This document shows, in pieces, positions 8,265 to 16,260 of a stretch of DNA of 64,000 bases (the stretch's first letter is position 1; each line of letters starts with the position of its first letter). The translations under genes and the position numbers were made by a program. A model generated the notes under the pieces. The model saw only the letters and a program-made list of their open reading frames with translations, did no database searches and was not told the origin of the DNA. Origin of the DNA: JAOPZW01 sp963835295 (lineage in GTDB: Bacteria; Actinomycetota; Thermoleophilia; Solirubrobacterales; Solirubrobacteraceae); the NCBI GenBank assembly GCA_963835295.1, contig CAWIEX010000011.1:124001-188000 (forward strand). Direction: 5' to 3'.

Positions 8265-9210
8265 GCCGTAACGGGGCGGCCAGCGAGCCGTAGGCGTCGG
8301 GCCTGCGGGTGGTCAGGAACGGGAAGAGCGCCAGCCAGTCGCGGCGCTGGTCGAGGTCGAGGTCGGCCACCAGGACGGCGGGCTCGTCGCGCGGCGCCTG
8401 CACGAGCTTGCGCCCGTAGGGGTCGGAGACGAACGACGAGCCGTAGAAGGTCAGGGGAGGCTCCGTGCCGATCCGGTTGACGGCGACCATGAACGTCCCG
8501 TTGGCGATCCCGTTGGCGATGATGACCTGCTCCCACAGCGGCTCGGTGTCGAAGTCCGGGTGGTCGGGCTCGGAGCCGATGGCGGTCGGGTAGACCAGGA
8601 CCTCGGCCCCCGCGAGCGAGTAGGCGCGCGCGAGCTCGGGGAACCACTGGTCCCAGCAGGTCGGGAAGCCGAACTGCGCGTCGCCCAGCTCGACGACCGG
8701 GAAGGCGTCGTCGCCGGGCGGGCCGGGCCGGAAGTACTTGTCCTCGTAGTAGCCGCTGGTGACCGGGATGTGCAGCTTGCGCGTCCGCGCGGCGAGCGTG
8801 CCGTCGGGAGCCACGACGATCGCGGTGTTGAAGCCCAGGCCGTCGTCGGCGTCGGCGCGCTCGTAGAGCGAGGCGTGCACGTGGACGCCGGCCTCGCGCG
8901 CGAGCTGGGCGGCGAAGCTGCACGTCGGGCCGCCGGGGACCGGCTCAGGCTCGGCGCCGGCCGCCTGCGGCCCGTCAGCGGTGATGGCGAAGTAGGGCGA
9001 GAGCGTGAGCTCCTGCAGGCACACGAGCTTCGCGCCCTCGCCGGCGGCCACGCGCACGCCCTCGGCCAGCGCGCCGCGGTGCTCGTCGGGATCGGGGTGC
9101 CAGCGCTGCTGCACGAGCGCCACGCGCAGCGGCGCCCGCATCGGCTCCTGCACCCGCGCGAACGACGGCGGCGTGTCGCCGACCGCCGCGATCAGCTTCA
9201 GATCGCTCAC
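8224..9210 (-). CDS. aguB: N-carbamoylputrescine amidase
   Basis: This 328-residue nitrilase-superfamily enzyme hydrolyses N-carbamoylputrescine to putrescine, CO2 and ammonia. The catalytic Glu (LQELTLSPYF), Lys (RKLHIPV) and Cys (PTCWDQWFPE) are all visible, and TSGYYEDKYFRPG is typical of AguB. GTG at 9210 is preferred because a TACACT box lies 7 nt upstream, a leaderless arrangement. ATG at 9141, with AGGAG close by, is the alternative and would start exactly at the domain. The 3' end overlaps the convergent cyclic-di-GMP gene by 41 bp. Agmatine deiminase, the preceding step, lies 12 kb away. Confidence 0.88.
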   Translation of the reverse strand: MSDLKLIAAVGDTPPSFARVQEPMRAPLRVALVQQRWHPDPDEHRGALAEGVRVAAGEGAKLVCLQELTLSPYFAITADGPQAAGAEPEPVPGGPTCSFAAQLAREAGVHVHASLYERADADDGLGFNTAIVVAPDGTLAARTRKLHIPVTSGYYEDKYFRPGPPGDDAFPVVELGDAQFGFPTCWDQWFPELARAYSLAGAEVLVYPTAIGSEPDHPDFDTEPLWEQVIIANGIANGTFMVAVNRIGTEPPLTFYGSSFVSDPYGRKLVQAPRDEPAVLVADLDLDQRRDWLALFPFLTTRRPDAYGSLAAPLRLTASAGAAAPPPA

Positions 9211-9306
9211 GCGGCGCAGTGTAGGCCGCCCCTGGCGATTGACCGTCAGCGAGATTACGCCAGACTCTCGGCACGCTCGTGCGTTGCCGATGTGTGGAGT
9301 GTGGCC

Positions 9307-10773
9307 ATGGAGCAGATGTCGACCGCTGGGCTGACCGCGGCGCCGAAGTGGCGGCGGGGATCGGCGCTGCGCTCACAGGCTGCCCGCGGGGACGACGCGG
9401 CGCTGGCCGCGATGTACGAGCGCCATCACCAGGCGCTGTACCGCTACTGCCGGTCGATCCTGCACCACGACGAGGACGCGCGCGATGCGCTGCAGAGCAC
9501 GATGGCCAAGGCCCTGGCGGCCCTGCGCGACGAGGAGCGGGACTTCGAGTTGCGCCCGTGGCTGTTCCGGATCGCGCACAACGAGGCGATCTCGAGGCTG
9601 CGCCAGCGCCGCGACGCGGTGGACCTCGATGCGGTGGGGACGCTGGGGAGCGACTCGCTGGCGCAGACCGTGGAGGACCGCGAGCGCCTGGCGCTCCTGC
9701 GCGCCGACCTGCGCGACCTGCCGGAGCGCCAGCGCTCGACCCTCGTGCTGCGCGAGCTCAGCGGGCTCTCGCACGAGGAGATCGCGGTGGTCCTCGACAG
9801 CTCCGCGCGCGCGGTCAAGCAGACGATCTTCGAGGCGCGCGCGGGCTTGCACGAGTGCGCGGAGGGCCGGACGATGCTGTGCGCTGACGTGCAGCGCGCG
9901 TTGTCTGACGGCGACGGCCGCGTCCTGCGCGGGCGGCGGGTGCGCGCCCACGTCCGCTCGTGCCGCGCCTGCCGGACTTTCAAGACGGCGCTCGCCCGGC
10001 GTCCGGCCGATCTGGCCGCGCTGGCGCCGGCCCTCCCGGCCAGCGCAGGGGCCGCGCTGCTGGCCCATCTGCTCCCCGGTGCAGGCAAGGCTGGCCTCGC
10101 GAGCGCGAGCGCGAGCGCGGGCGCCGGCGCTGGCGGCGGGATGGCCGCGACGGTCGCGACCAAGGTGGCGATCGTGGCGGTCGCGACCGCGACGCTGGCC
10201 GGCACCGGAAGCGTCGTGCGCCATGCGGTGACGGCGCCCGATGGCAACGCACAGCCGGCTGTGGCCGCGCCGTCCTCCCCGCGCGCCCGGCCGATCTCGG
10301 CGTCGGCCTCCGCGCCGCCCTTGCCGCAGCGCGCGGCGTCCGCGCCGGCCGCCGGCTCCGCGCTGCTTGCTCGCACCGGCTCGCGCGCGACCTCGCGCTC
10401 ACCGAAGCCCTCGCCCGGGGCGAGGGCCAAGGGGCCGCCGGCGACCGGCGCGCGTCCCACGCAGGCACAGCACGGGCGCCGCGTCGCCAAGGGCAAGGCC
10501 ATCGCGCAGGCCAAGCGCGAGGCGGCCGCCTCGCGCCGTCGTCGCTCCGCCCTCAAGCCCGCCAAGAGCCATCCCACCCATCCGGCGAAGGGCACGCCGC
10601 CGGCGGCGGCGGTCACCGCCCGCCCGGCCCACCCCGAGCACCCGACGGTCGCCGCTGAGCCGTCGGCACACGCCCGGCCCACCGGCACCCAGGGCCTCCA
10701 GCCCGCCGCAGACGCCGCGCCCGCGGTCACCGTGCCCGCCGGCAGCTCGGGCGCCGCCCACGCCACGAAGTAG
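9307..10773 (+). CDS. ECF sigma factor fused to zinc finger, membrane helix and long basic tail
   Basis: This 488-residue protein combines sigma regions 2 (about 30-100, with YERHHQALYRYCR and RPWLFRIAHNEAIS) and 4 (about 130-185, LPERQRSTLVLRELSGLSHEEIA). A zinc-finger motif follows, H215-x3-C219-x2-C222, as in anti-sigma factors. One membrane helix sits at about 279-303. A roughly 185-residue Ala/Pro/Lys/Arg-rich tail should lie outside. This is a sigma factor carrying its own membrane tether and probable inhibitor domain. Such C-terminally extended ECFs are known in actinobacteria. GGAG lies 7 nt before the ATG. Release from the membrane by proteolysis is a reasonable but untested idea. 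Confidence 0.8.
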   Translation: MEQMSTAGLTAAPKWRRGSALRSQAARGDDAALAAMYERHHQALYRYCRSILHHDEDARDALQSTMAKALAALRDEERDFELRPWLFRIAHNEAISRLRQRRDAVDLDAVGTLGSDSLAQTVEDRERLALLRADLRDLPERQRSTLVLRELSGLSHEEIAVVLDSSARAVKQTIFEARAGLHECAEGRTMLCADVQRALSDGDGRVLRGRRVRAHVRSCRACRTFKTALARRPADLAALAPALPASAGAALLAHLLPGAGKAGLASASASAGAGAGGGMAATVATKVAIVAVATATLAGTGSVVRHAVTAPDGNAQPAVAAPSSPRARPISASASAPPLPQRAASAPAAGSALLARTGSRATSRSPKPSPGARAKGPPATGARPTQAQHGRRVAKGKAIAQAKREAAASRRRRSALKPAKSHPTHPAKGTPPAAAVTARPAHPEHPTVAAEPSAHARPTGTQGLQPAADAAPAVTVPAGSSGAAHATK

Positions 10774-10811
10774 CGCCTGACCCTCGCAGGCTGCTGGCGT
10801 TGTCAGGAGTA

Positions 10812-11264
10812 ATGCGAATCACATCCCTCATAGCCACCACGGCCTGCGGCCTGGCCCTGCTCGTCGGCCCCGGCCTGGCCGCCGGCGACCCGCCGGCCGG
10901 CAGCCCGAGCGGCGATCATTCCCAGGCGGGCAGCCACCCCGCGGTCACCCAGGCGCCCGCCGCCGAGACCCCTCCGGGGCCGAGCGCCAGCGCGAACACG
11001 AAGGCCAAGGCGTACGGCAAGCACTGCCAGGGCCAGAGCAAGAAGCACGTCGCGGGCCAGAAGGGCACGCCCTTCAGCCAGTGCGTCACCGCGATGGCCA
11101 AGGTCGCGACGAGCAAGACCAACCCCACGACGGCCTGCAAGACGCTCAGCAAGAAGCACGTCGCGGGCCAGAAGGGCACGCCGTACAGCAAGTGCGTCGT
11201 GGCCGCAGCGAAGCTCCAGAAGCAGCACGAGCAGCACGACGACTCGTCCGGCTCGAGCAGCTGA
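10812..11264 (+). CDS. Small secreted Lys/Cys protein with two SKKHVAGQKGTP repeats
   Basis: This about 150-residue protein has a signal peptide, a Pro/Ser/Ala spacer, and two copies of a unit built as C, SKKHVAGQKGTP, (F/Y)S(Q/K)CV, then AMAKV or AAAKL. The copies are nearly identical at the DNA level (AGCAAGAAGCACGTCGCGGG in each). Each unit carries two Cys, so paired disulphides are likely. The function is unknown. The motif looks like one widespread in Thermoleophilia secreted proteins. ATG at 10812 sits very close to AGGAG; TTG at 10800 is an alternative. It follows the sigma factor by 38 bp and may be one of its targets. Confidence 0.6.
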   Translation: MRITSLIATTACGLALLVGPGLAAGDPPAGSPSGDHSQAGSHPAVTQAPAAETPPGPSASANTKAKAYGKHCQGQSKKHVAGQKGTPFSQCVTAMAKVATSKTNPTTACKTLSKKHVAGQKGTPYSKCVVAAAKLQKQHEQHDDSSGSSS

Positions 11265-11286
11265 TCGCACGGACGACCCCCTGCCG

Positions 11287-11320
11287 TGACGGCGCCCCAT
11301 GCCCCCCTGGGGCGCCGTCA
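11287..11320. terminator. Strong bidirectional hairpin terminator
   Basis: A perfect 13-bp stem (TGACGGCGCCCCA with its complement) closes an 8-nt C-rich loop. It lies between two convergent genes ending at 11264 (+) and 11347 (-), so it can serve both. No U tract is present, which is common in GC-rich actinobacteria. Confidence 0.75.
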
Positions 11321-11346
11321 TGCTGCCGCTGCGCGGCCGCGACGGA

Positions 11347-12393
11347 TCAGCCCGGCACGCCGAGCTCGGCCTTCTTGGCCTCCACGTCGATGCCGTGCAG
11401 CCGCGCGAGGTTCGCGCCGAGGATCTTGCGCTTGGCCTGCTCGGTGAGCTGCGGGTAGCCGCGCTCCTCGACGATGTCGCGCGGCAGCTCGAAGTTCCAG
11501 AACGCCTCCAGCGCCCACTGCGGGTGCCAGATGGGCGACTCGCCGCCGTAGATGATCTTGTCCTCCCCGCACCACCACATCATCTTGCCGAGCGTCTCGG
11601 CAAAGACCCGCGGCTGGCGCGAGATGAAGTTCACCGTCGCGGCGATCGACGCATAGAGGTTGGGGTAGCGCACGATCTGCCACAGCACCTCGTCGAGCCA
11701 CGGCAGCCCGACGTGGAAGATGACGAAGTTGATGTCGGGGAAGTTGGCCGCCGCGCCGTCCATGTCGAACGTGCGCGTGTGCTCGATCGGCTGCGGCCCC
11801 AGGGGCACGCCCTTGTGGACGCCGATGAGGTTGACCCCGAGCTCCTGGGCGCGCTCGAAGACCGGATAGGCGATGCGCGGGTCGTCCATGCGCCACGGGA
11901 AGGGCTGGCCGTAGTCGTAGCGCACGTTGTAGAACTTGAACGCCCTGGCGCCGTGATCCTCGACCTGGCGCGTCATGAGGTCGAGCGCCTTCTTGCCCTC
12001 CAGCGGGTTGACCGAGCCCCAGAAGACCGCGCGGTCGGGGTGCTTGGCCGCCATCTCGGCGCACTTCTCCCACGGCGACAGCCCGTCGTGGAAGAGGTCG
12101 GTCAGCGGCAGCGGCTGGGCGACGATCATGTCGGTGCCGGAGCCCTCGATGACCATCTCGTAGATCTCGTCGACGCTCCACTCCTTCATGAACTGCTCGC
12201 GCGAGAGGACCTTCTCGCCCTCCTTGGTCAGCAGCTGGTGGAAGGCGTAGAGGTGCTCGTCGAAGAGCTGGCCTGGAGGCCCGATGGCGTTGGCGGGGTC
12301 GAAGTTGAAGATGTGGCAGACGCAGTCGAAGACGAAGGCGTCGACCTTGCGCTCGCGCGCGGCCTGCTCGGCGGGGGCGGTCTCGGTGGCCAT
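11347..12393 (-). CDS. Amidohydrolase-2 family metal-dependent hydrolase
   Basis: This 348-residue protein belongs to the ACMSD-like amidohydrolase-2 family of TIM-barrel metal enzymes acting on aromatic or cyclic acids. A later barrel strand carries HKGVPLGP with a candidate metal-binding His, and FHVGLPW and YGGESP follow the family order. The usual N-terminal HxH metal motif is replaced by CVCHIF, so metal binding may differ. AGGAG lies 8 nt before the ATG. It begins 2 nt after the DUF59 gene stop, so the two are one transcript. The substrate is unknown. Confidence 0.75.
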   Translation of the reverse strand: MATETAPAEQAARERKVDAFVFDCVCHIFNFDPANAIGPPGQLFDEHLYAFHQLLTKEGEKVLSREQFMKEWSVDEIYEMVIEGSGTDMIVAQPLPLTDLFHDGLSPWEKCAEMAAKHPDRAVFWGSVNPLEGKKALDLMTRQVEDHGARAFKFYNVRYDYGQPFPWRMDDPRIAYPVFERAQELGVNLIGVHKGVPLGPQPIEHTRTFDMDGAAANFPDINFVIFHVGLPWLDEVLWQIVRYPNLYASIAATVNFISRQPRVFAETLGKMMWWCGEDKIIYGGESPIWHPQWALEAFWNFELPRDIVEERGYPQLTEQAKRKILGANLARLHGIDVEAKKAELGVPG

Positions 12394-12395
12394 GT

Positions 12396-12770
12396 TCAGG
12401 CTCCTGTCTGAGGGGTGGCGGAGGCGAGCCGGCGCTCGCGGTAGGGCTCGAGCTGCTCGAGCGGCATGCTGAGCGCGTCGCGCGCGGAGGGCGACAGGCG
12501 CTCGGGCGTCCAGACCGGGTCCCACACGACCCGGACCTCGACGCTGTCGACCCCGTCGAGGGCGCGCAGGCGCTCGGGGATGGCGGAGGACATGGTGGCG
12601 ACGAACGGGCACCACCCGGTGGTCAGCACGAGGTCGACGTCGACGTGGCCGCCGCTGACGCGCACGCCCTCGACGACACCCATGTCGACGATGCTGATGC
12701 CGCGGTCCGCGCAGCACGGGTCGTAGACCTCGCGCAGGGCGGCGGTGATGGTGGCGGTGTCCTGGGTCAC
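12396..12770 (-). CDS. DUF59/MIP18 (PaaD/SufT-like) metal-sulfur cluster assembly protein
   Basis: This 124-residue protein has the MIP18 fold signature: VYDPCCADRGISIVDMG, VDVDLVLTTGWCPF and a C-terminal VRVVWDPVWTPERLS. Proteins of this family help insert Fe-S clusters into client enzymes. GTG at 12770 has GGAG 6 nt ahead and overlaps the upstream stop by GTGA. Lying between a SUMF1-like gene and an amidohydrolase, it may mature a metal or Fe-S enzyme of the same pathway; the client is not known. Confidence 0.8.
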   Translation of the reverse strand: MTQDTATITAALREVYDPCCADRGISIVDMGVVEGVRVSGGHVDVDLVLTTGWCPFVATMSSAIPERLRALDGVDSVEVRVVWDPVWTPERLSPSARDALSMPLEQLEPYRERRLASATPQTGA

Positions 12771-13417
12771 GGGCGACTCCGTGGGTCGATGACGAGGCGA
12801 AAGCCGGTGGTGGGCGTGGCGCGCGCGGGGTCGGCGGCGAGGGCGCGGGCGGCGCGCACGCCCCACGCGTGGTCGAGGTAGGAGCCGCCGCGGACCGCGC
12901 GCCAGGCGCCGTCCTCGGTGCGATCCGACACCCACTCCCACACGTTGCCCGCGAGCTGCTCGGCGCCGCATTGGCTCGCGCCGGAGGGGTGCGCGGTGAC
13001 CGGCGCCGTCCAGCCCCAGCCCGACTCCACGCACGCGCAGCGCTCCGGGTCGAAGGTCTCGCCCCACGGCCACGCGCGCCCGTCGGCGCCGCGCGCGGCG
13101 GCCTCCCACTCGTCGCCGGTCGGCAGCCGCCCTCCCGCCCACGCGCAGAAGGCGACCGCGTCCTCGTAGGTCACGTCGGTGGCCGGGTGGTCGGCGAGCA
13201 GGGGATCGGCGAGCTTTCGCTCGAGCGCGGGCGACACCTCGCGGCCCGTCGCCTCCACGAAGCGCGCGAGCGACGCGTTGACGACCGGCCAGCGGCCGAC
13301 GCGCATGCCGGCGATCGTCGCGTCGCGCTCCGCGCCCGCCTCGCCGAGGCGGTAGGTGCCCGCCGCGAGCTCGACGGTGGCGTCGATCATCGGGCTGGTG
13401 CTCGCCGGACTGCTCAT
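12767..13417 (-). CDS. SUMF1/formylglycine-generating-enzyme-like protein
   Basis: This 216-residue single-domain protein has the FGE-sulfatase fold marks: PVTNAS-like VVNASLARFVEATG, DVTYEDAVAFCAWAGGRLPT, EWEAAARG, NVWEWVSD, and VRGGSYLDH...RAARAL near the end. True FGE oxidises a sulfatase Cys to formylglycine; many relatives are non-catalytic or bind ergothioneine-type substrates. No sulfatase is nearby. It heads a three-gene operon with the DUF59 and amidohydrolase genes. ATG at 13417 is used; a Met nine codons later is also possible. Confidence 0.8.
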   Translation of the reverse strand: MSSPASTSPMIDATVELAAGTYRLGEAGAERDATIAGMRVGRWPVVNASLARFVEATGREVSPALERKLADPLLADHPATDVTYEDAVAFCAWAGGRLPTGDEWEAAARGADGRAWPWGETFDPERCACVESGWGWTAPVTAHPSGASQCGAEQLAGNVWEWVSDRTEDGAWRAVRGGSYLDHAWGVRAARALAADPARATPTTGFRLVIDPRSRP

Positions 13418-13471
13418 GACCGCTCGCGCCCGACGCTAACCGGCGCCGGGTGCCCGTGGCAACCGCCCCGG

Positions 13472-14740
13472 TCAGGATGTCGGGGCGAGGGCGTCGTCGA
13501 GCGCGATGGCGACGAGCAGGTCGAGGAGGTCGGCGATGCGGCGCGGGTTGCACCCGGTGCGCTCCTCGATTCGGCGCAGGCGGTACTGCGCGGTGTTGGG
13601 GTGGACCTGGAGGCGCTCGGCCGCCACGCGCAGGTTGAGGTCCGCGGCGGCGACGGCGCGGATGGTCTCGGTCAGGACGCGTCCGCGCCGACGATCCTCG
13701 TCGAGGAAGGCACGCAGCCGCGGGTTGACCAGGCGCCGGGCGGTGTCGTCGGCCCGCAGGGCGAGGTAGTCGAACGGAGTCAGGCGCGCCAGCGCCTCGA
13801 CGCCCCCGTGGTCGCCGACGCCCGACAGGGCGACATGCGCCTCCTCGTAGGCGCGCGGCAGCTCGCCGACTCCGGTGGCCACCGTGCTCACGCCCATCGC
13901 GAGCGCGACGCCCTCGGCGCGCAGGCGGCTCTGCAGCAGGTCAACACGGTCGCACAGCCGGCACGCGTCGGCGTCCGCCCCGAGAACGAGGACCGCGACG
14001 ATCTCAGTCTGGCGCACCACGACCAGCGTCTTGGCGTCGTGCAGCCCGGCGCAGGCGATGGCCGCGCTGCCGACGTGCGGGGCGTCGGCGTCCGCCCGCG
14101 CGTCCACGGTGACGGCGGCGGCGACCAGCATCCGCGCCTGCGCCGCGATGCCGTGCGCCTGCGCGGCGGCGACGAGCGGCCCGCGGCTCGGCATCTCGCC
14201 GGCGAGCAGGTGCTCGAGGAGGTCGCGGCGCTCGCGGTCGGCGTCGGCCACCATGTACTGCTGGTACTCGACATAGGCGTGCGCGGCGTGGGTGCTGGCG
14301 AAGTCGCAGTAGCGCATCAGCGGCCCGGCGAGGGTCAGCGCAGCCGCTTGGCCGAGCGGGGTCTCCCCCGCGCACTCGACGACCGCCTCCCAGAAGGCCT
14401 GCTGCCCGACGCGGAACGCGTTGAGGTAGTCCTCGAGCGCGAAGCCCGCGCGCGCCCGCCGCGTCGCGGCCGCCCGGACGAAGGCGATGTCGCGCAGCGT
14501 GACCATGCGGTCTTCCAAGAGCGCCGCGAGCTTCACGCGGTAGTGCGAGCGGACCTGATCGCGGAGGTCCTCGACGAAGCGCGCGTCCCCCTCGCGGTAG
14601 GCCGGGATCTCGGCGCGCAGGGCCGTCACCCCGCGCTCGGTGAGCTCGCCGAGGCCCTCGAGGAGCGTGTCCAGGATCCGCCGGCGCTCGGCGCCGACCT
14701 CCCCATCGACCGCAACGTGCTCGACGACTGCAGCGCACAT
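13472..14740 (-). CDS. PucR/CdaR-type helix-turn-helix regulator
   Basis: This 422-residue regulator has an N-terminal helical sensor region, a central GGDEF-like degenerate domain, and a C-terminal PucR HTH with RVAAERLQVHPNTAQYRLRRIEERTG, which is diagnostic of the family. PucR/CdaR proteins usually activate purine or other catabolic genes. ATG at 14740 has GAGGAGGG 6 nt ahead. It is divergent from a TetR gene and from the LIV importer beyond it, so it may control either. The ligand is unknown. Confidence 0.82.
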   Translation of the reverse strand: MCAAVVEHVAVDGEVGAERRRILDTLLEGLGELTERGVTALRAEIPAYREGDARFVEDLRDQVRSHYRVKLAALLEDRMVTLRDIAFVRAAATRRARAGFALEDYLNAFRVGQQAFWEAVVECAGETPLGQAAALTLAGPLMRYCDFASTHAAHAYVEYQQYMVADADRERRDLLEHLLAGEMPSRGPLVAAAQAHGIAAQARMLVAAAVTVDARADADAPHVGSAAIACAGLHDAKTLVVVRQTEIVAVLVLGADADACRLCDRVDLLQSRLRAEGVALAMGVSTVATGVGELPRAYEEAHVALSGVGDHGGVEALARLTPFDYLALRADDTARRLVNPRLRAFLDEDRRRGRVLTETIRAVAAADLNLRVAAERLQVHPNTAQYRLRRIEERTGCNPRRIADLLDLLVAIALDDALAPTS

Positions 14741-14763
14741 CTCACCCTCCTCGTGGCGACAGC

Positions 14764-15333
14764 ATGCAACATGTTGCCCCGATGTTGCAACGGGCAACCT
14801 CGAAGGACGCGCTGCTGCTCGCGCGCCGCCGCTTCCAGGCCGCGGAGCGCGTCGACATGGGTGCCATCGCCGACGAGCTCGGAGTCAACCGCGTCACCCT
14901 CTACCGCTGGGTGGGCTCGCGCGATCGGCTCCTCGTCGAGGTCCTGTGGTCCTTGGCGCACGACACCCTCGCGGCAGAGGACGCCCGCGTCACGGCGACC
15001 GGCGCCGAGCGCATCGTCGCGGTGGTCACGCGCTTCATCGACGACTGCCTGACCAACGCGGGCATGAAGCGTCTGCTCGGCGAGGAGGGCGAGCGCACGA
15101 TGCGGCTGCTCACGCGGCGCGACAAGGGCTTCCAGCCGCGCCTCATCGAGACGATCCAGCGGCTGCTGGAGGAGGAGACGCAGGCCGGGCGCCTGGACCT
15201 GCCCGCCGACCTGCACGACGTCGCCTACGTCGTCGTGCGCCTCATCGAGTCCTATGTCTACCTCGACATCATCACCGGCGAGGAGCCCGACGCCCGGCGC
15301 GCGGAGCCGGTCCTGCGGATGCTCCTGCGGTAG
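14764..15333 (+). CDS. TetR-family repressor
   Basis: This protein has 189 residues from the first ATG or 183 from the second at 14782. The HTH reads MGAIADELGVNRVTLYRWVGSRDRLL, and the C-terminal half is a helical ligand domain with DLHDVAYVVVRLIESYVY. Two inverted repeats overlap the first start codon, which favours the ATG at 14782 as the true start and suggests autoregulation. It lies just upstream of the LIV-type importer and could repress it. Confidence 0.8.
   Translation: MQHVAPMLQRATSKDALLLARRRFQAAERVDMGAIADELGVNRVTLYRWVGSRDRLLVEVLWSLAHDTLAAEDARVTATGAERIVAVVTRFIDDCLTNAGMKRLLGEEGERTMRLLTRRDKGFQPRLIETIQRLLEEETQAGRLDLPADLHDVAYVVVRLIESYVYLDIITGEEPDARRAEPVLRMLLR
14766..14798. promoter_or_regulatory. 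Paired inverted repeats at TetR start, putative auto-operator
   Basis: GCAACATGTTGC (14766-14777) is a perfect 12-bp palindrome. It is followed by GTTGCAACGGGCAAC (14784-14798), which repeats the GTTGC/GCAAC half-sites. Position inside the 5' end of the TetR gene and close to the divergent PucR gene suggests control of both. Confidence 0.55.
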
Positions 15334-15417
15334 TTGTGCACAGCCCACAACACCGGCGCGCGAAGTTTGGGCCACCGCCACGATGAGCACGCGCCCCGCG
15401 ACCCATACCGTGGCGCC

Positions 15418-16260
15418 ATGCCGCTGGGCGTGGAGGTCCCGGCCGCGGGGTACGAACGGAATGCCGTGACCGCCGACCAGGGCGCCGAGGGAACGGGGCT
15501 GCGCATCGATGCGGTCACGGTTCGCTTCGGCGGGCTGACGGCGCTCGACGACGTCTCGCTGACGGTGTCGCCCGGCGAGGTCGTCGGCGTCATCGGGCCC
15601 AACGGCGCCGGCAAGACGACACTGTTCAACGTGATCTGCGGGTTCGTGCGCCCGGACGAGGGCGACGTGGCCTGGGGCGAGCGCTCGCTGCGCAAGATCA
15701 GGCCCCATCAGCTCGCCGCGCTCGGCATCGCCCGCACCCTGCAGGGGGTCGGGTTGTTCGCGGGCCTGACGGCCCTCGAGAACGTCATGGCGGGGGCCGA
15801 GCGCCGGCGCCGCGCGGGCCTGGCCTCGGCCCTACTGGGGCTCCCGCGCTCGGATCGCGACGAGCGCGCGCTGCGCGCGGCCGCGCTCGACGCCCTCGAG
15901 GCGCTAGGCGTGGCCGATGTCGCCGCTCGACTGCCGGGCACACTGCCGTTCCCGGTCCAGAAGCGGGTCGCGCTGGCGCGGGCGCTCGTCTCGCGCCCGC
16001 GGCTGATCCTCCTCGACGAGCCGGCCGGCGGCCTCGGAGGCGACGACATGCACGAGCTGGGCCAGCGCATCCGCGCCCTGCGCGGCGACATGGCCGTGCT
16101 GCTCGTCGAGCATCACATGGACCTCGTGATGGCCGTGTGCGACCGGGTCGTCGTGCTCGACTTCGGACGGCGCATCGCCGAGGGCACGCCCGCGGAGGTC
16201 CGCTCCGACGAGCGCGTGCTCGATGCCTACCTGGGGGTCGAGGTCGATGCTGCAGATTGA
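15418..16260 (+). CDS. livG: LIV-type ABC importer ATPase, LivG-like
   Basis: This 280-residue ATPase drives a branched-chain-amino-acid/amide-type importer. Walker A is GPNGAGKTT, Walker B LILLDEPAGGL and the H-loop LLVEHHMD. The signature LSGGQ is replaced by LPFPVQKR, a variant seen in a subgroup of LivG proteins. A TACCGT box ends 6 nt before the ATG, so translation is probably leaderless. It is the first gene of a five-gene transporter operon and overlaps the next gene by 14 bp. Confidence 0.85.
   Translation: MPLGVEVPAAGYERNAVTADQGAEGTGLRIDAVTVRFGGLTALDDVSLTVSPGEVVGVIGPNGAGKTTLFNVICGFVRPDEGDVAWGERSLRKIRPHQLAALGIARTLQGVGLFAGLTALENVMAGAERRRRAGLASALLGLPRSDRDERALRAAALDALEALGVADVAARLPGTLPFPVQKRVALARALVSRPRLILLDEPAGGLGGDDMHELGQRIRALRGDMAVLLVEHHMDLVMAVCDRVVVLDFGRRIAEGTPAEVRSDERVLDAYLGVEVDAAD

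Noticed and set aside
12767..13417. True formylglycine-generating enzyme
   Set aside because: No sulfatase gene is nearby and the protein is short; family-level call only.
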